Origin: Phyllostachys edulis
Lineage: Eukaryota; Streptophyta; Magnoliopsida; Poales; Poaceae
Direction of reading: 5' to 3'
Length of the DNA stretch: 64,000 nt
Assembly: GCA_036346405.1 (NCBI GenBank)
Contig: CM070548.1
Coordinates: 65,620,877 to 65,684,876 of the forward strand
Positions 22,801 through 32,811 of this stretch are shown here, one piece after another; position 1 is the first letter of the stretch, and each line of letters starts with the position of its first letter. The notes under the pieces were generated by a model. That model did not search any database, was not told the DNA's origin, and saw only the letters and a list, made by a program, of their open reading frames with translations. The position numbers and the translations under genes were made by a program.

Positions 22801-25800
22801 CGGTGTCTACTACATCCCCGTTGAGAACTCCATCATCGACTTGGGGCAATTTGGATGAGAATGGATCGCGCGTGGAGATTGAGCACGAGGTCTTCGCATC
22901 TGGGACCATAGTCGCGGCTCCTTGTCAAGGTCAGCAGAGCAACCGCCTCTCGTCCTTCACGCAGCGGTGGCGCAACCTCTTTGTCTTCTGACCGCCACGG
23001 CGACGGCGTTTGGAGGTGGCACGGCGCTTTGGGCACCTCAACTTTGAGGCCCCGAGACGGCTTCGGTAGCAAGGAGATGGTGCGAGGGCATGCCGCGCGT
23101 CGACCACGTGGAGCGATTCTGCGACACTGCGTCCTCACCAAGCTGCGGCGGCTTCCCTCGCCAAGCGAAGCTTCGCCAAGGAGAAGCTGGAGCTTCGTAC
23201 ACGGTGACCTCTGTGGCCCGTGACACCGGCTACGCTGGAGGCCGGCTACTTCCTCCTCCTCGTCGACGACGTGTCCCGCTACATGTGGGCTGCATCTGCC
23301 GATGTCAAAGCGCCGCGGCGGGCGCCATCAAGTGGCTTCAAGCTGCTGCGGAGGCGAGTCGCGGCCATAAGCGGGTCTCACGCGGACAACGGCGGTGAGT
23401 TCACGGCGGCCGAGTTCGCGGCGTCTTCGCGCCAACGAGGGATCCATCGTCGCTTCTCCGCCCAGACACCGCGCAGAAGCAGCGTCGTCGAAGCGCCGCA
23501 CCCGAGCGGTGGTGGCACCGCCGCGCGCTCCTCCAGCGAGAGGATGCCGCATTCTCTTGAGCGAGGCGATGATGATTGCCGTTCACTTGCTTAACCGCCC
23601 TCACCAAGGCCCTTGAGCGGCAAGACGCCATACGAGGCTCGCACGGCGCAAGCCGCGCGAGCCACCTCGTGTCTTTCCGTTGCGCCTTCGCCGTCAGAGC
23701 TCAACCACGTCGGCAAGCTCGGCGGCCGAACACGCCAGAGTCTTCGCCGGCTACGCGGGCGCCAAGGCCTCCGCGTCCTCGATCCTCGACACGCGCGTGC
23801 GCATCACGCGTGGACGTCGTGTTCGACGGCGCGAGTGGGCGTGGGACAAGATGGTGGATGGCGGCTCGACTCGGCGACCGGCGATTTCGTTGTCGACTAC
23901 GTCCGCCGAGGCGAAGACAGCCAACTCGTCTTCGCCGAGCTTCGCCTACCCCACCACCTCGTTCACCGCCACCTCCGGTGAGTCGCCGCACCGCCACCAC
24001 TGACTCGGCAAGCCCACGAGCTCGGCGAGTCCACCGCCACGCCCGCCTCGTTCTCCCACACCGCGCCTACTCGCCAGCTTCGGCGCAGCCGCGGCCGACG
24101 GCAAGCGGCCTGCGGTGGAGTTCGCCGCTCCGTCAACGAGCAGCGAGATCGCGCCGCGCTACCGGCGGCGAGCCTCTGCCTTCTCGCGGATCTACCTGGG
24201 CGACCTCGCCGATGGCGGCGGTCCACTGGCTGGCCTTGGCGACCAGCGACTGCGCCTCGCAGACAGACGACGGCGAGCCTCGTTCTTCGCCGAGGCGGAA
24301 AGCAGCGGCATGGCGTGCCGCGATGCGAGGAGATGGGCCGTCGGCGAAACAAGACGTAGAGGCTGGCCGATCTTCGGTAAGCCCACCACGCCATCTCTCT
24401 CAAGTGGGTCTTCAAGCTCAAGAAAAACGAGGCCGGAGGTGATCAAGCACAAAGGCGCGTCTCGTGGCCGAGGCCGTCGGCGGAGGAGTCGACTTCGGCG
24501 ATGCCTTGGCGCTGTTACGGGATGGAGTCCGTCGTCTCCTCTCATACCGCGACCCAGAGGGAGCGTGGTGCGTCCATCACATGGACGTCAAGTCTGCTTT
24601 CTCAACGGCGACTTGAAGGAGGAGGTCTCGTCCTTGACACCGGATTCATCATCCCCAGAAAAAAGCAAGGTCCTCACTGCGCCAAGACCCTCTACGGCTT
24701 CGCGGCGAGCACCGAGCTTGAACAGCCAAGTCGGACTCCACCTCAAGCAAATGGGATTCCAACAGAGCGCTTCACGAGGTCAGCGGTCTCGGCGGGGCAA
24801 GGAGGCAATGCCTGGCGATAGGCGTCTCGTCGGCGACCTTGTGATCACCGTACCAAGGAGAAGGAGATCGAGGCGTTCAAGGCGGAGATGAAGGCCACCT
24901 TCGGATGGCGACCTCGGGCCCTCTCTTTCTACCTCGGGATCGAGGTCCGCCAGACACACTCCGGCATCTCTCTTCGCCAGGTGCCTCGCCAAGCGCATCG
25001 TGGAGTCGGCGGCCTCACCGACGCAACCCAAATTTCCAGCGCTCTATGGAGGAGAGGTGAAGCTAAAGTCGTGAGATCTGGCGAGAGGAGGTGGGCCTTG
25101 ACGCGATCTGCGGCGCAAGATTGGGCGACCTTCGCTACCTTGTCCACATGTGGCCGGACTTAGCGTTCGCCGTCGGCTCGTCGGCCGGATTCATCACGGC
25201 TCATGCAAACGGCGAGCACCAAAGAAGCCGTGAAAAGGATCCTCCTTCGTCGCGGGCACCTCCGACCACGGCTTGCACTACCCAGTGCCCGTGTGCCGCT
25301 TCATCGAATGCAATGCGGCAATGACCACCGGCGACATCGACCACGAGCAAGAACACCGGCGGATCTTGTACTTCCTCGGAAAGTGTCCGTCGGTGGCGAT
25401 CGGTCAAGCGGCGGTAGTGGCTTTGTCTAGGCTGCGAAGCGAGTACATTGCGACCACTACCGCTTCTACTCGAGCTCTGTGGTGCGCACGGTACATAGCG
25501 ATCTCCTTGGCGAGAATCTTGAGGCGGTGGAGCTCGAGGTGGAGCGACAAGTCCGCCTTGGCCTTGGCGAAGAACCACATCTTCCATGAGCGCAGCAAGC
25601 ACATCCGGGTGAGTATCACTTCATCGGTTGCTGGATGAAGGGCGTCAAGACCAACTACATCAACACCCAAGACCATTTCATGACCTCGACCAAGTCTCTT
25701 GGCGGATCAAGTTCGAGAGCTTGGCGCCGGATCGGGATGGCTCGATTCTCGCAGGAGACACACAAGACTTAGGGGAGAGTGATGGATAAGTCTCTTTTGT

Positions 25801-28800
25801 GTTGGCTTTTCTTTGCCCTTCAAGGAAAACATCTCTTTAGAACGACTTTTGACTAGCATCTAGGATGACTTTTGACTAGCATCTAGGGGCAACATCTTAG
25901 ACTAGCATCTTAGCATATGCTTGGTGGTTAACGACCTATAAATTTGTATCCCCAACCCTCGAGGTTGGAAGAGGCGTTAATGTGAGAAATAAACAAAGAA
26001 AATTGCCCCATCTCCAAGTGTCATCCTCTCGATGAGAGTAAGGATCTTGCTATCACCAAGTGCAAGAATCCAGCGACTAACAAACGTCGTCACATAGTTT
26101 TTCGACAAATCACAAGGATGTTACAACACATTCTAGCACAACATCATAACATAGTTTTTCGACAAATCACAATGACATTACAAAACATTCAGCACAATAT
26201 ATTTCAATAAGGCAAACCATTCTAGTGGCTGTCGTCCGAATGCCGACCTCTCCTTCATCCCATGCACTTCTCGTAGGGTATTTCTTGAAGGTATGCCCGG
26301 ACTCCATGCAAATTGAGTACTTCTTCGTATGACGTCTCGCTTCTGTTTCGTCCATGTCGTTCCTGATACGTCGTACTTGCCGCCAGCCAACCTTTCTCTT
26401 CAGCCTAGCAATGTCTGCAACCTAGATGAGTTACTCCCAAGTAGGATGGCCAGTGAAATGGCCAACCACGCCATAGCCATATAGCTCTGCATCACCTCTT
26501 CCTTGGTGAAATATTCGGAAAGGTACTACCCGGGATGCTGCACCACTGTCGAACATGCGGCCATGACATGTGAGTATGGCTTATGCAGAAGAAGAGGCTC
26601 GTTGCTGGTGCATACACAACTAACGTGGCATAGCATGCACTCGTGGATGATCATCTCGCGGTTCGTCCCGCGGAGTCCTTTCTCTCTATAGAGGATCTCG
26701 AAACGAAGCTCTCTTATGCCCATCTTGAATGCCAGGTGCATCTCACCCTTCTTGTTCTTCTCCTCTATGTACTTGGTGATCATAGCGGAGTAAAGAACTC
26801 TGTCATTGGCCATGGAGAGCGACACGTTGCTTCGGTCAACGAAGTACTTTGTGGTACCGCGGAGAATTGCCTCCACAATAGCAACTAAAAGGAGGCACCT
26901 AACGCCGCGTATGAACCAATTGTACACATCGGCTAGATTGGTTGTTATGATACCATATCGAGCATCATCCTTGTCATGTAGCAGCGACCACTTCTCCTTA
27001 GTCTCGTGCTCAATCCAATCCGAGAAGCATTTCACCTGCGATGTCGTCTTCCTCGTCACACCAAGACCATCTGTGGGTAACTATGACAATGCCTCGAGGT
27101 CCTGGTCAGCGCTTGTAGATGGTTTTTTTGCTGCCTCCCTTCTGTGCTCCTGGTTACTCATCCAAAATCTTCTAAAGTGCATCGAACTTTATCTTTTGGT
27201 TTTGGTTGCACAACCGCTTGCATAGGTTCATCAAGTCTTTTTTGCAGAACTGCTTGTAGAAGTTTGCACCCAAGTGCCTCATGCACCATCAACTCTGCAA
27301 ATCCACCCACGGAAGTGCCTCGTTCTCCACTTGTTGTAGCTGGGTTATTGTACTCAACAGACCCGCATGTCGATCATGTATGACGCATATGTTAAGACAG
27401 TACTGTACAACAGAGATTTTCACGTTCCTCATAAACCACAACCAATTGTCTGTGTTCTTGCTTTCAACGAATACGAAGGCCATAGAAAGAACCTGATTGT
27501 TCCCATCCGTCGCTATGGCAGTAAGTATATGCCACTTGTACTTCCCAGTCAGAAATATGTCATTCACGCACAAGATTGGATGACAATGCTGGAATGCATT
27601 GATGCATGGACCAAAGGCGAAGAATGCTCGCTTGAGTACCCTCTTCTGTTCCCACCGCAGATGTGTGTCATCTTGAATATCGACATGAATGTTGGGATTT
27701 CTGTCTTGTATGACTCGAAGTTCGCCGGGGAGGTTGTGGTAGGAGTCCTCGAACGTACCGAACCTTGATTCCAATGTCTTCTGCTTTGCCCTCCACGCCT
27801 TAGCATAACTGATTGTGTACTAGAGACTTGTCTCTATTGCCCGAATGATAGATCGTGGCTTGAAATCTAGATTATCCGCGATCTCACCGTATATAATGTT
27901 TACGATGAAGCCTGATGACATATTCTTGTGGGATTGCGTTGATTCAGCGACAACACACGTGTGAGGGACTCTTATAGAGCATTTTCAGTAGGTGTCCCAC
28001 TTAGGCTAGAATGCATGCACTTGCCAAGGGCATCCCTCTATGTCGCACTTCACGTCACATCTTGGGTTGGACTTCACTACCGTGAATGTACGCCGCACCA
28101 ACAAGGCCTAGAATTTGACTGCCTTTTGCACGACCTCCTTGCATATAGTTGAACGCATGCATGTAGTTCTATATGGTCCAATGGTGAACATGCCACCTAC
28201 AAACGAGCACTTTAACAAGATTCTTGATCACTTGAAGTGGTTCGAGAAACTTATGTGTGTATCCTTCTGGTAGTGTGTTCGATATGTATTAAGTAGTGAT
28301 GGTTGTCTGCATAAGGGACTTATGTATGAACGATGTTGTATGCTCTTTATGAATTGCAAGAAGTATTTAGCTTTTGGCAATTGGGTTTGTATGAACGTAA
28401 CATGACAAGGAATTTACGTATGAACTTTGGTATTACACTTTTGCATATAGAGAAGACAACACACTGCGACGTTACCTTTTTAGATAGAAATGACATCTCT
28501 CTGCCACGACACCTTCTCGGACCGAAAAGGCCGCATGCTGTCACGCCACACACTCCCACCTTTGTAGACCGAAAAAACGACACACTGCGACGTTACCTTT
28601 TAAGACAGAAATAACCGCACACTGTCAGGGCACGCACTGCCACCTTTGCGGACCGAGAGGACAACACACTGCGATGTTACCTTTTCAGACTGAAATGACT
28701 ACACTCTCTCACAACACCTTTTCAGAATGAAAAGACAACACTAGGACGCGCCACATTTTCAGACCAAAAGGCCGCACACTGTCAGGCCACGCACTTTCAC

Positions 28801-31800
28801 CTTTGTAGACCGAAAAGACAGCACACTGCGACGCTACCTTTTCAGACTGAAATGACCACTCTGCCACGACACCTTTTCATACCGAAAAGATAGCACACTG
28901 TGACACTATCTGTTCGTACCGAAATGATCACACTCCGCCATGCCAACTTTTTAGACCGAAAAGACAACACATTGCGACGCTACCTTCTCGTACCGAAATG
29001 ACCACACTCTGTCACGTCACCTTTTCAAATTGATGTCTTTGCACTTCTCCTTTCACCCTCGGCACTACACCCTATCCGCTCATAAAAAGAGGGAGAAGAA
29101 AGCTGGAGGACAACACTACACCACCGTACCCAACACTCCACTCCAACTTGATTCACACAATAGAGAGAAAGGAGATGTCGAACTCGTTGTCGAACTTCTA
29201 CGCAAAGATGCTGCGGAAACGCAAGTGGCTTGCCGAGAAGGCTAAACCCTACCCCGATTGTTCCATGAAGGATGCGCTAGTACCATTAGAGTTCTCACGC
29301 CCGCAATGCGTGTGTGAAGAACCGACGAAGATCATTCAGTTCACACACCCGGTGACCGCCGCCCAGGCGTACTACATATGCGGGAACATCCTTGTAAGCG
29401 AATCTTATAGATTTTTTACATGTTACATTGCATTCCACATATCCCTAACTTCATGGGTGTATAATGGCAGCCGGAGAAGCGATGCAACTTCTTATAATGG
29501 ATCGATAGCCTAGACATGTATGATGGGGCGTTCATCAAGTACATGTTCAACTAAGCAAAGTGAGCCGAGACCTTCGAACGCTGGAAACCTTACGTACCTG
29601 ACCCTATTGAAAATACACCGAAGGAGCCCAGGAAAGCTGGGTGGTGGTGGAGGACCCCCGAATAGGAAGTTGAGTACAGCCGGGCCGAGCACGCGGCGGA
29701 CAAGGGGAAGGCTCCTACTAGTGAGACCGGCAGCTGTCCTAGCGCTCCCAGTCGCCCAGGTGCACTTCATATCGAAGATGTAAGTTAGATTCAATTTACA
29801 TCCTGATTATTGATTTGGACCTATGTTCTGCTATCCTAACATCATTCAATTGTCCAGCCTGTCTCGCAAAACATAGCTGACTTCAAGACTGATCACCGCC
29901 GCGAGCAGTCTAGGGACAAGGGGAAGGCACGATGGGCCGCCAAGACTAATTAACTCCGTTTCAATAAACCGTTTTTTCGATTATAAAAAGGTGCACGTGT
30001 ATCGTAGGTGTTTTCGGTGTGTTGATTCGTGCATGCTGTCGTTTCTAATGCACGTAACCAAACCCAGTGCACCATGTGATTCGCAATTAAATTATGAAGT
30101 CTTTCAAGTTTAAATCTATTTTCCCAAATATTTCAACTATTACATATTTCGTAATATTTTCCCTAAGGAATCGGTTCTACGAACAATACAATCGGGACAA
30201 CAGCGCGTATGGCAACCCTAAAGCCAAATATTTTTTTTATTTCGCTCTGAAGGGGCCTGTTTGTGTTATTGCGTCGCCGATCTCGCATTCTTTACATCAT
30301 ATTTTGTTATCTTCTTCAATTTTGGATGCCGAACTACGTGGACACTTACATTTAAAAAAAAAACCCGTTGCCAGTTGAACTGGTGACAAGGGTTGAACTG
30401 GCGACAAGGGCCTATCAAGGCTGCCGTCATTAGTTGGATTGGCGACAATAGCCTAGTTTTGCCAAAAAAAATCTTTAATTTTGTAATTTGTTATTAAATT
30501 AATATTTTTTTAAAAAAAAAATAACTGATTTTGTACCGTTCCATTCTCTTAGGGTGCATTTTGTTCGTGGTATGAGGCTGAATGGGATGGTTCCATTCAG
30601 GATATGAGGTCATCCCCGTGTTTGGTTGAATGAATGGTACCAAATGATACGGAATGAGATGGTTCCATGTGAGGGAATATTCCACTTTTATTCTGTACCA
30701 TTCCATTCGACAAAAAAGGTTGAACCACGCGGTTCAACGTTTTGCGCTGGCTCTCGCGCTTGCGCAACGAAGCTCCCAGGCATGAAAAAATAAAATAAAG
30801 ACACTGTAGTGAGGAGGTTAGCAGATGTTGATGAATTTGCAAATTGAATTTAAATTCAAATCAATTTGTAAACTCAATTCGTGTATCGTCTTATACAACC
30901 AACCAAACACAATTTTATACCATTCCATACAACCAACCAAACACACTGCATGTACCATCCTATCCAGGACAATCCCATCCTATCTGTACCATCCCATCCC
31001 ATTCAACCTCATCCCACCAACCAAACGCACCCTTAGTTTCTTTGGTGCAAAGGTTGTCAGTAGTATGTAGACTAGTAGCCTGCCGCTCCCTTGGGCGCGC
31101 GAGATATGTGGGGCCCACGGCCGCCTAGGTCTATGAGTCACGCCCGCATGTGGGGCCCGCGCGTGGAGAGCGACCGCCAGACAGGCTTTATTGCTGGCAT
31201 CGCGTAGGAGCGCTCCTCCCGGAATCATCATAGTGTCGACAAACGAAGCGACGCATCGAACGGCTCACAGACGTGGAGGCAAGCGCAGGCTAGCGAAACT
31301 GCAAAGGAATCGGACGGCCGGGAAGGGAAGACGTGTTTGATCTGACAAGAAGACACATTCGGGGCGACATGGCTCGCCGAATCGCGCATGAACTTTTCCT
31401 CCCTTTATACCCTAGGATGGTTCCTCAAAAAACATATCACGTAGATGGTTGAAGCAACCCTCGTTTGTTACTTTCTATTTGTTTACATTCGGTGCTTCCC
31501 TGGCCCTTTCCATGGTTGCTTCACTCATCCAATGACAGGGAAATGGTGTCATTAAATTTTGTTATGGTTCAGTTGTTTTGTTTCTAATTTTAATACTTGA
31601 GAGAAATTGAATCCCAATTTACAAAAAAAACCCACTCCTGTTGTCTTCTATTATCTCCATTTTGAGCATTTTCTTTAAATTCCAAACCAAATAAGAGATA
31701 TGTCTTCGTTTCGCTTCTCTCTCCACAGAAAACAAGCATTTATGTGCCCTTGGGCCTTGAATCACAAGTCCAAAAGCATATCATTTATGAGAATAATTAC

Positions 31801-32811
31801 AATTATTCGCTCTATGGATCAAAACAGTTAGAACATCTACAATAGTTTGTTTCTTAGAATTGTTACTAAGAGGAGAGAGAGTACTCAATCTAATAAAAAG
31901 AAACAACCATTCCAATGGATTGTTTCTTAAACTTGTATCTAAGACTTTAATTGCTATAAGCTTGTTGATAGACAGTGGAACCCACAAAATGAGTGTTTAG
32001 ATAACAACTAAGTCTCTAATAGAGTTTTTTTGTTGTTTCTTATGTCTTAGTATTAACAATCTGATAGTTTCTTCATGTAGAAACAGCTTTATCTTCTCTC
32101 CTCCACATCATCTAAAAGCTGATGTGACAACCTCTTAGTAACAGCTAAGATGAATTATTGTAGATGCTCTTAACTACTAACGAGCAACTCTGCTACGCTA
32201 CAGAGTACATGTGCACAAGAAGTAATGACATCCTTACTAGCCGAATTATGGCAAGTAAGCACTAAATTTGCCAAATTAAACTGCTAAACCACTAAACAAT
32301 TCAATCAGCGGTAGCACAGTTACACATGAAATCAGTACAGCACTATTGAAGTTAAACCCAACAGAGAAAAACCTGCAAAGGCTGCAACTTTCCTGCAAAA
32401 CCACAGGCAGGAACCCCGCAAACCAAACAACAAAGCCATAAAAAGTGGAAGAAAAGATTGATTTTTTTCTCTCACCTCCACTCGGAGTCGTCGTAGGGCG
32501 AGTAGTAATTGTCGTTGATGTCCTCCCGGTTCACGCAGTTGAACATGAGCGCGGCGAACGAAGCAAAGAACCCTAAAAATTCCAAATCAAGAACCTCTAA
32601 CCGGTTAAAAACCCTAGCTTTCGGGGAAGAGAGAGGGAGACGGGACGAAACTTCGGGGGAGGGCGTTACCGGGGAGGTAGTGGAGGAAAGGGACGGCAGC
32701 GGCGCTGCAGACGACGGCGTCGACCCAGAACCACCAGCCAGCGCCGAAGACCGCACCCGCGACGCCCGGGCCAACGATCCCCCACACCGCTGGGAGGTTG
32801 TTGGTATCCAT
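19880..32811 (-). CDS. TMEM50-like four-span membrane protein, four exons with a 12.3-kb second intron, 142 aa
   Basis: Exons on the minus strand: 32811-32670, 32572-32476, 20158-20006 and 19916-19880. Phases are 1, 2, 2 and close exactly. The protein starts MDTNNLPAVWGIVGPG and has four hydrophobic segments: about residues 12-35 (GAVFGAGWWFWVDAVVC), 41-62 (FFASFAALMFNC), 81-105 (LKLWLFVSYVVSFVSLAGAV) and 113-136 (WTGIAGVLQSVFVLI). It ends SGLIYWTCHSED. The order and spacing match the UPF0220/TMEM50 family of small eukaryotic membrane proteins, whose function is poorly defined. The join from ...SPYDDSEW to RLKLWLF is conserved in the family, so the distant exon pairs belong together even though a MULE and a Copia element lie between them. 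The 3'-UTR runs left of 19880. Confidence 0.88.
20427..20435. repeat. Left target-site duplication of the 10-kb MULE
   Basis: CTGATTTTG at 20427-20435 recurs exactly at 30525-30533. Nine bases is the length made by Mutator-like transposases. Confidence 0.85.
20859..21045 (+). repeat. Left LTR of the Copia element, 5'-shortened (187 bp)
   Basis: It begins TCTTAGACTAGCATCTTAGC and ends CTAACA. It aligns over its full length to the last ~186 bases of the right LTR with about eight differences. The first ~117 bases present in the right LTR (from TGATGGATAAG) are missing, yet the AACGT target duplication sits directly at its edge. Confidence 0.85.
21048..21058 (+). other. Primer-binding site of the Copia element
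   Basis: TGGTATCGAGC, two bases after the left LTR. It is complementary to the 3' end of initiator methionine tRNA, the usual primer for plant copia elements (standard form TGGTATCAGAGC), with one base lost here. Confidence 0.8.
21650..25740 (+). pseudogene. Copia gag-pol polyprotein, heavily frameshifted
   Basis: Fragments in all three + frames follow the copia order. Gag: LTKTNYVEWG near 21672, then LTNKRSPKR, GEGVDDFAL and MTIEALGRLKVV to about 22200. A cysteine/lysine-rich nucleocapsid and protease area follows. Integrase: YFLLLVDDVSRYMWAASADV (about 23245) and HADNGGEFTAAEF (about 23380). Reverse transcriptase: HHMDVKSAFLNGDLKEEV (about 24575), with TLYGF and LHLKQMGFQQS. Then LSFYLGIEVRQTHSGISLRQ (about 24920). 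RNase H: LRSEYIATTTASTRALWCA (about 25430). No frame stays open for more than about 290 codons, and many small deletions separate the fragments, so no functional polyprotein can be made. Confidence 0.85.
25771..25779 (+). other. Polypurine tract of the Copia element
   Basis: AGGGGAGAG immediately precedes TGATGGATAAG, the start of the right LTR. It is the usual second-strand primer site. Confidence 0.75.
25780..26082 (+). repeat. Right LTR of the Copia element (303 bp)
   Basis: Starts TGATGGATAAGTCTC and ends GCGACTAACA. It contains a short internal duplication of GACTTTTGACTAGCATCTAG (about 25844 and 25870) and a TATAAAT-like sequence near 25938. Its last 186 bases match the left LTR. Confidence 0.85.
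26088..26200. repeat. Tandem duplication at the MULE 3' side
   Basis: ACATAGTTTTTCGACAAATC followed by ACAAGGATGTTACA occurs near 26092 and again near 26151 with a few changes (period about 59 bp). It lies just beyond the transposase C-terminus on the minus strand. Confidence 0.6.
26190..28150 (-). pseudogene. MULE transposase (MuDR type), degenerate
   Basis: Read right to left. The DNA-binding domain region (about 28150-27800) shows KCDIEGCPWQVHAFKPKW, HTCVVAEST and ISYAKAWRAKQKTLESRFG. The catalytic region (27774-27289) shows FGTFEDSYHNLPGEL, NDIFLTGKYKWHILTAIATD and NTDNWLWFMRNVK. A C-terminal part (27059-26526) follows, then a zinc-knuckle-like CMESGHTFKKYP (26350-26180). In the active family the GKY/AIATD block carries catalytic Asp residues and W.WF is conserved. 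Stops and frameshifts break it (for example TGA in KWDTY*KCS and a break after PWVDLQS), so it is inactive. Homologous proteins are usually labelled 'Mutator sub-class transposon protein' in rice. Confidence 0.8.
28445..29030. repeat. Imperfect minisatellite inside the MULE
   Basis: Units built on GACAACACACTGCGACGTTA-like and CCTTTTCAGACTGAAATGAC-like halves repeat at least six times (starts near 28453, 28575, 28658, 28806, 28880 and 28957). They alternate with CACTGTCAGGCCACGCACT-type units. It separates the divergent starts of the MULE transposase (minus) and the second MULE gene (plus). Copies vary in length and sequence, so it is old. Confidence 0.7.
29175..29953 (+). pseudogene. Second MULE gene: zinc-finger-like protein, three exons, four premature stops
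   Basis: Exons 29175-29393, 29471-29779 and 29858-29953 join in phase at GT-AG introns. The N-terminus (MSNSLSNFYAKMLRKRKWLA) leads to PQCVCEEPTKIIQFTHPVTAAQAYYICGN and PEKRCNF(x)xWIDSLDMYDGAF. This is a Cys-x-Cys ... Cys-Gly ... Cys pattern followed by W-I-D, resembling the GRF-like fingers carried by many grass MULEs and related hypothetical proteins. The C-terminus is charged (DHRREQSRDKGKARW). Exon 2 has stops at 29495 (TAA), 29552 (TAA), 29561 (TGA) and 29663 (TAG), so it cannot be translated in full. Its role in the element is unknown. Confidence 0.65.
30525..30533. repeat. Right target-site duplication of the 10-kb MULE
   Basis: CTGATTTTG, identical to 20427-20435. Removing the element and one copy restores the ancestral intron sequence. 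Confidence 0.85.
30552..31032. mobile_element. Tourist-like (PIF/Harbinger-type) MITE in TMEM50 intron 2
   Basis: The left end GGGTGCATTTTG and right end CCAAACGCACCC are inverted repeats flanked on both sides by TTA (30549-30551, 31033-31035), the Harbinger target duplication. Repeated inverted CCATTCC/GGAATGG-type motifs lie at both ends (about 30590-30720 and 30915-31010). 481 bp. A hAT origin is less likely because the duplication is 3 bp. Confidence 0.7.
31033..31830. other. TMEM50 intron 2 sequence between two MITEs
   Basis: The part at 31060-31390 is GC-rich with CGGCCGCC and CCCGCGCGTGG patches; the remainder is AT-rich. No coding region or recognised element is seen. Confidence 0.4.
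31831..32169. mobile_element. Second Tourist-like MITE in TMEM50 intron 2
   Basis: The left end GAACATCTACAATAG and right end TTATTGTAGATGCTC are inverted copies, flanked by TTA on both sides (31828-31830 and 32170-32172). 339 bp with TTTCTTA/TAAGAAA motifs in both halves. It lies about 300 bases from exon 2. Confidence 0.75.

Larger units (their letters stand above)
20859..26082 (+). mobile_element. Ty1/copia LTR retrotransposon nested in the MULE
   Basis: LTRs lie at 20859-21045 and 25780-26082. The whole is flanked by the perfect 5-bp duplication AACGT (20854-20858 and 26083-26087). A primer-binding site complementary to initiator tRNA-Met (TGGTATCGAGC) is at 21048-21058. A polypurine tract (AGGGGAGAG) is at 25771-25779, directly before TGATGG of the right LTR. 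Domain order gag, integrase, reverse transcriptase, RNase H is copia-type. The internal region is GC-rich and full of frameshifts. Confidence 0.9.
20436..30524. mobile_element. Mutator-like element (MULE), 10.1 kb, in TMEM50 intron 2
   Basis: The ends are inverted repeats. The left reads AATTTAATAACAAATTACAA, then AATTAA and GCAAAACTAGGCTACTGTTG (20455-20518). The right, reverse complemented, reads the same with few changes (30500-30440). The element is flanked by the perfect 9-bp duplication CTGATTTTG. Just inside both ends are TTG(T)CGCCAGTTCAAC-type subterminal motifs. Contents: a degenerate MULE transposase on the minus strand (26190-28150), a minisatellite (28445-29030), and a second, divergently read gene on the + strand (29175-29953). 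Without the Copia insertion (20859-26082 plus one target copy) it would be about 4.9 kb. Confidence 0.85.

Noticed and set aside
23576..24442. 288-codon open frame in the Copia interior
   Set aside because: It is out of frame with the integrase and RT fragments, Arg/Ala/Pro-rich, and a by-product of high GC with few stops.
28445..29030. Regularly repeated units that could suggest a CRISPR-like array
   Set aside because: Plant nuclear context, units vary in length and sequence, no unique spacers of constant size; it is a minisatellite.
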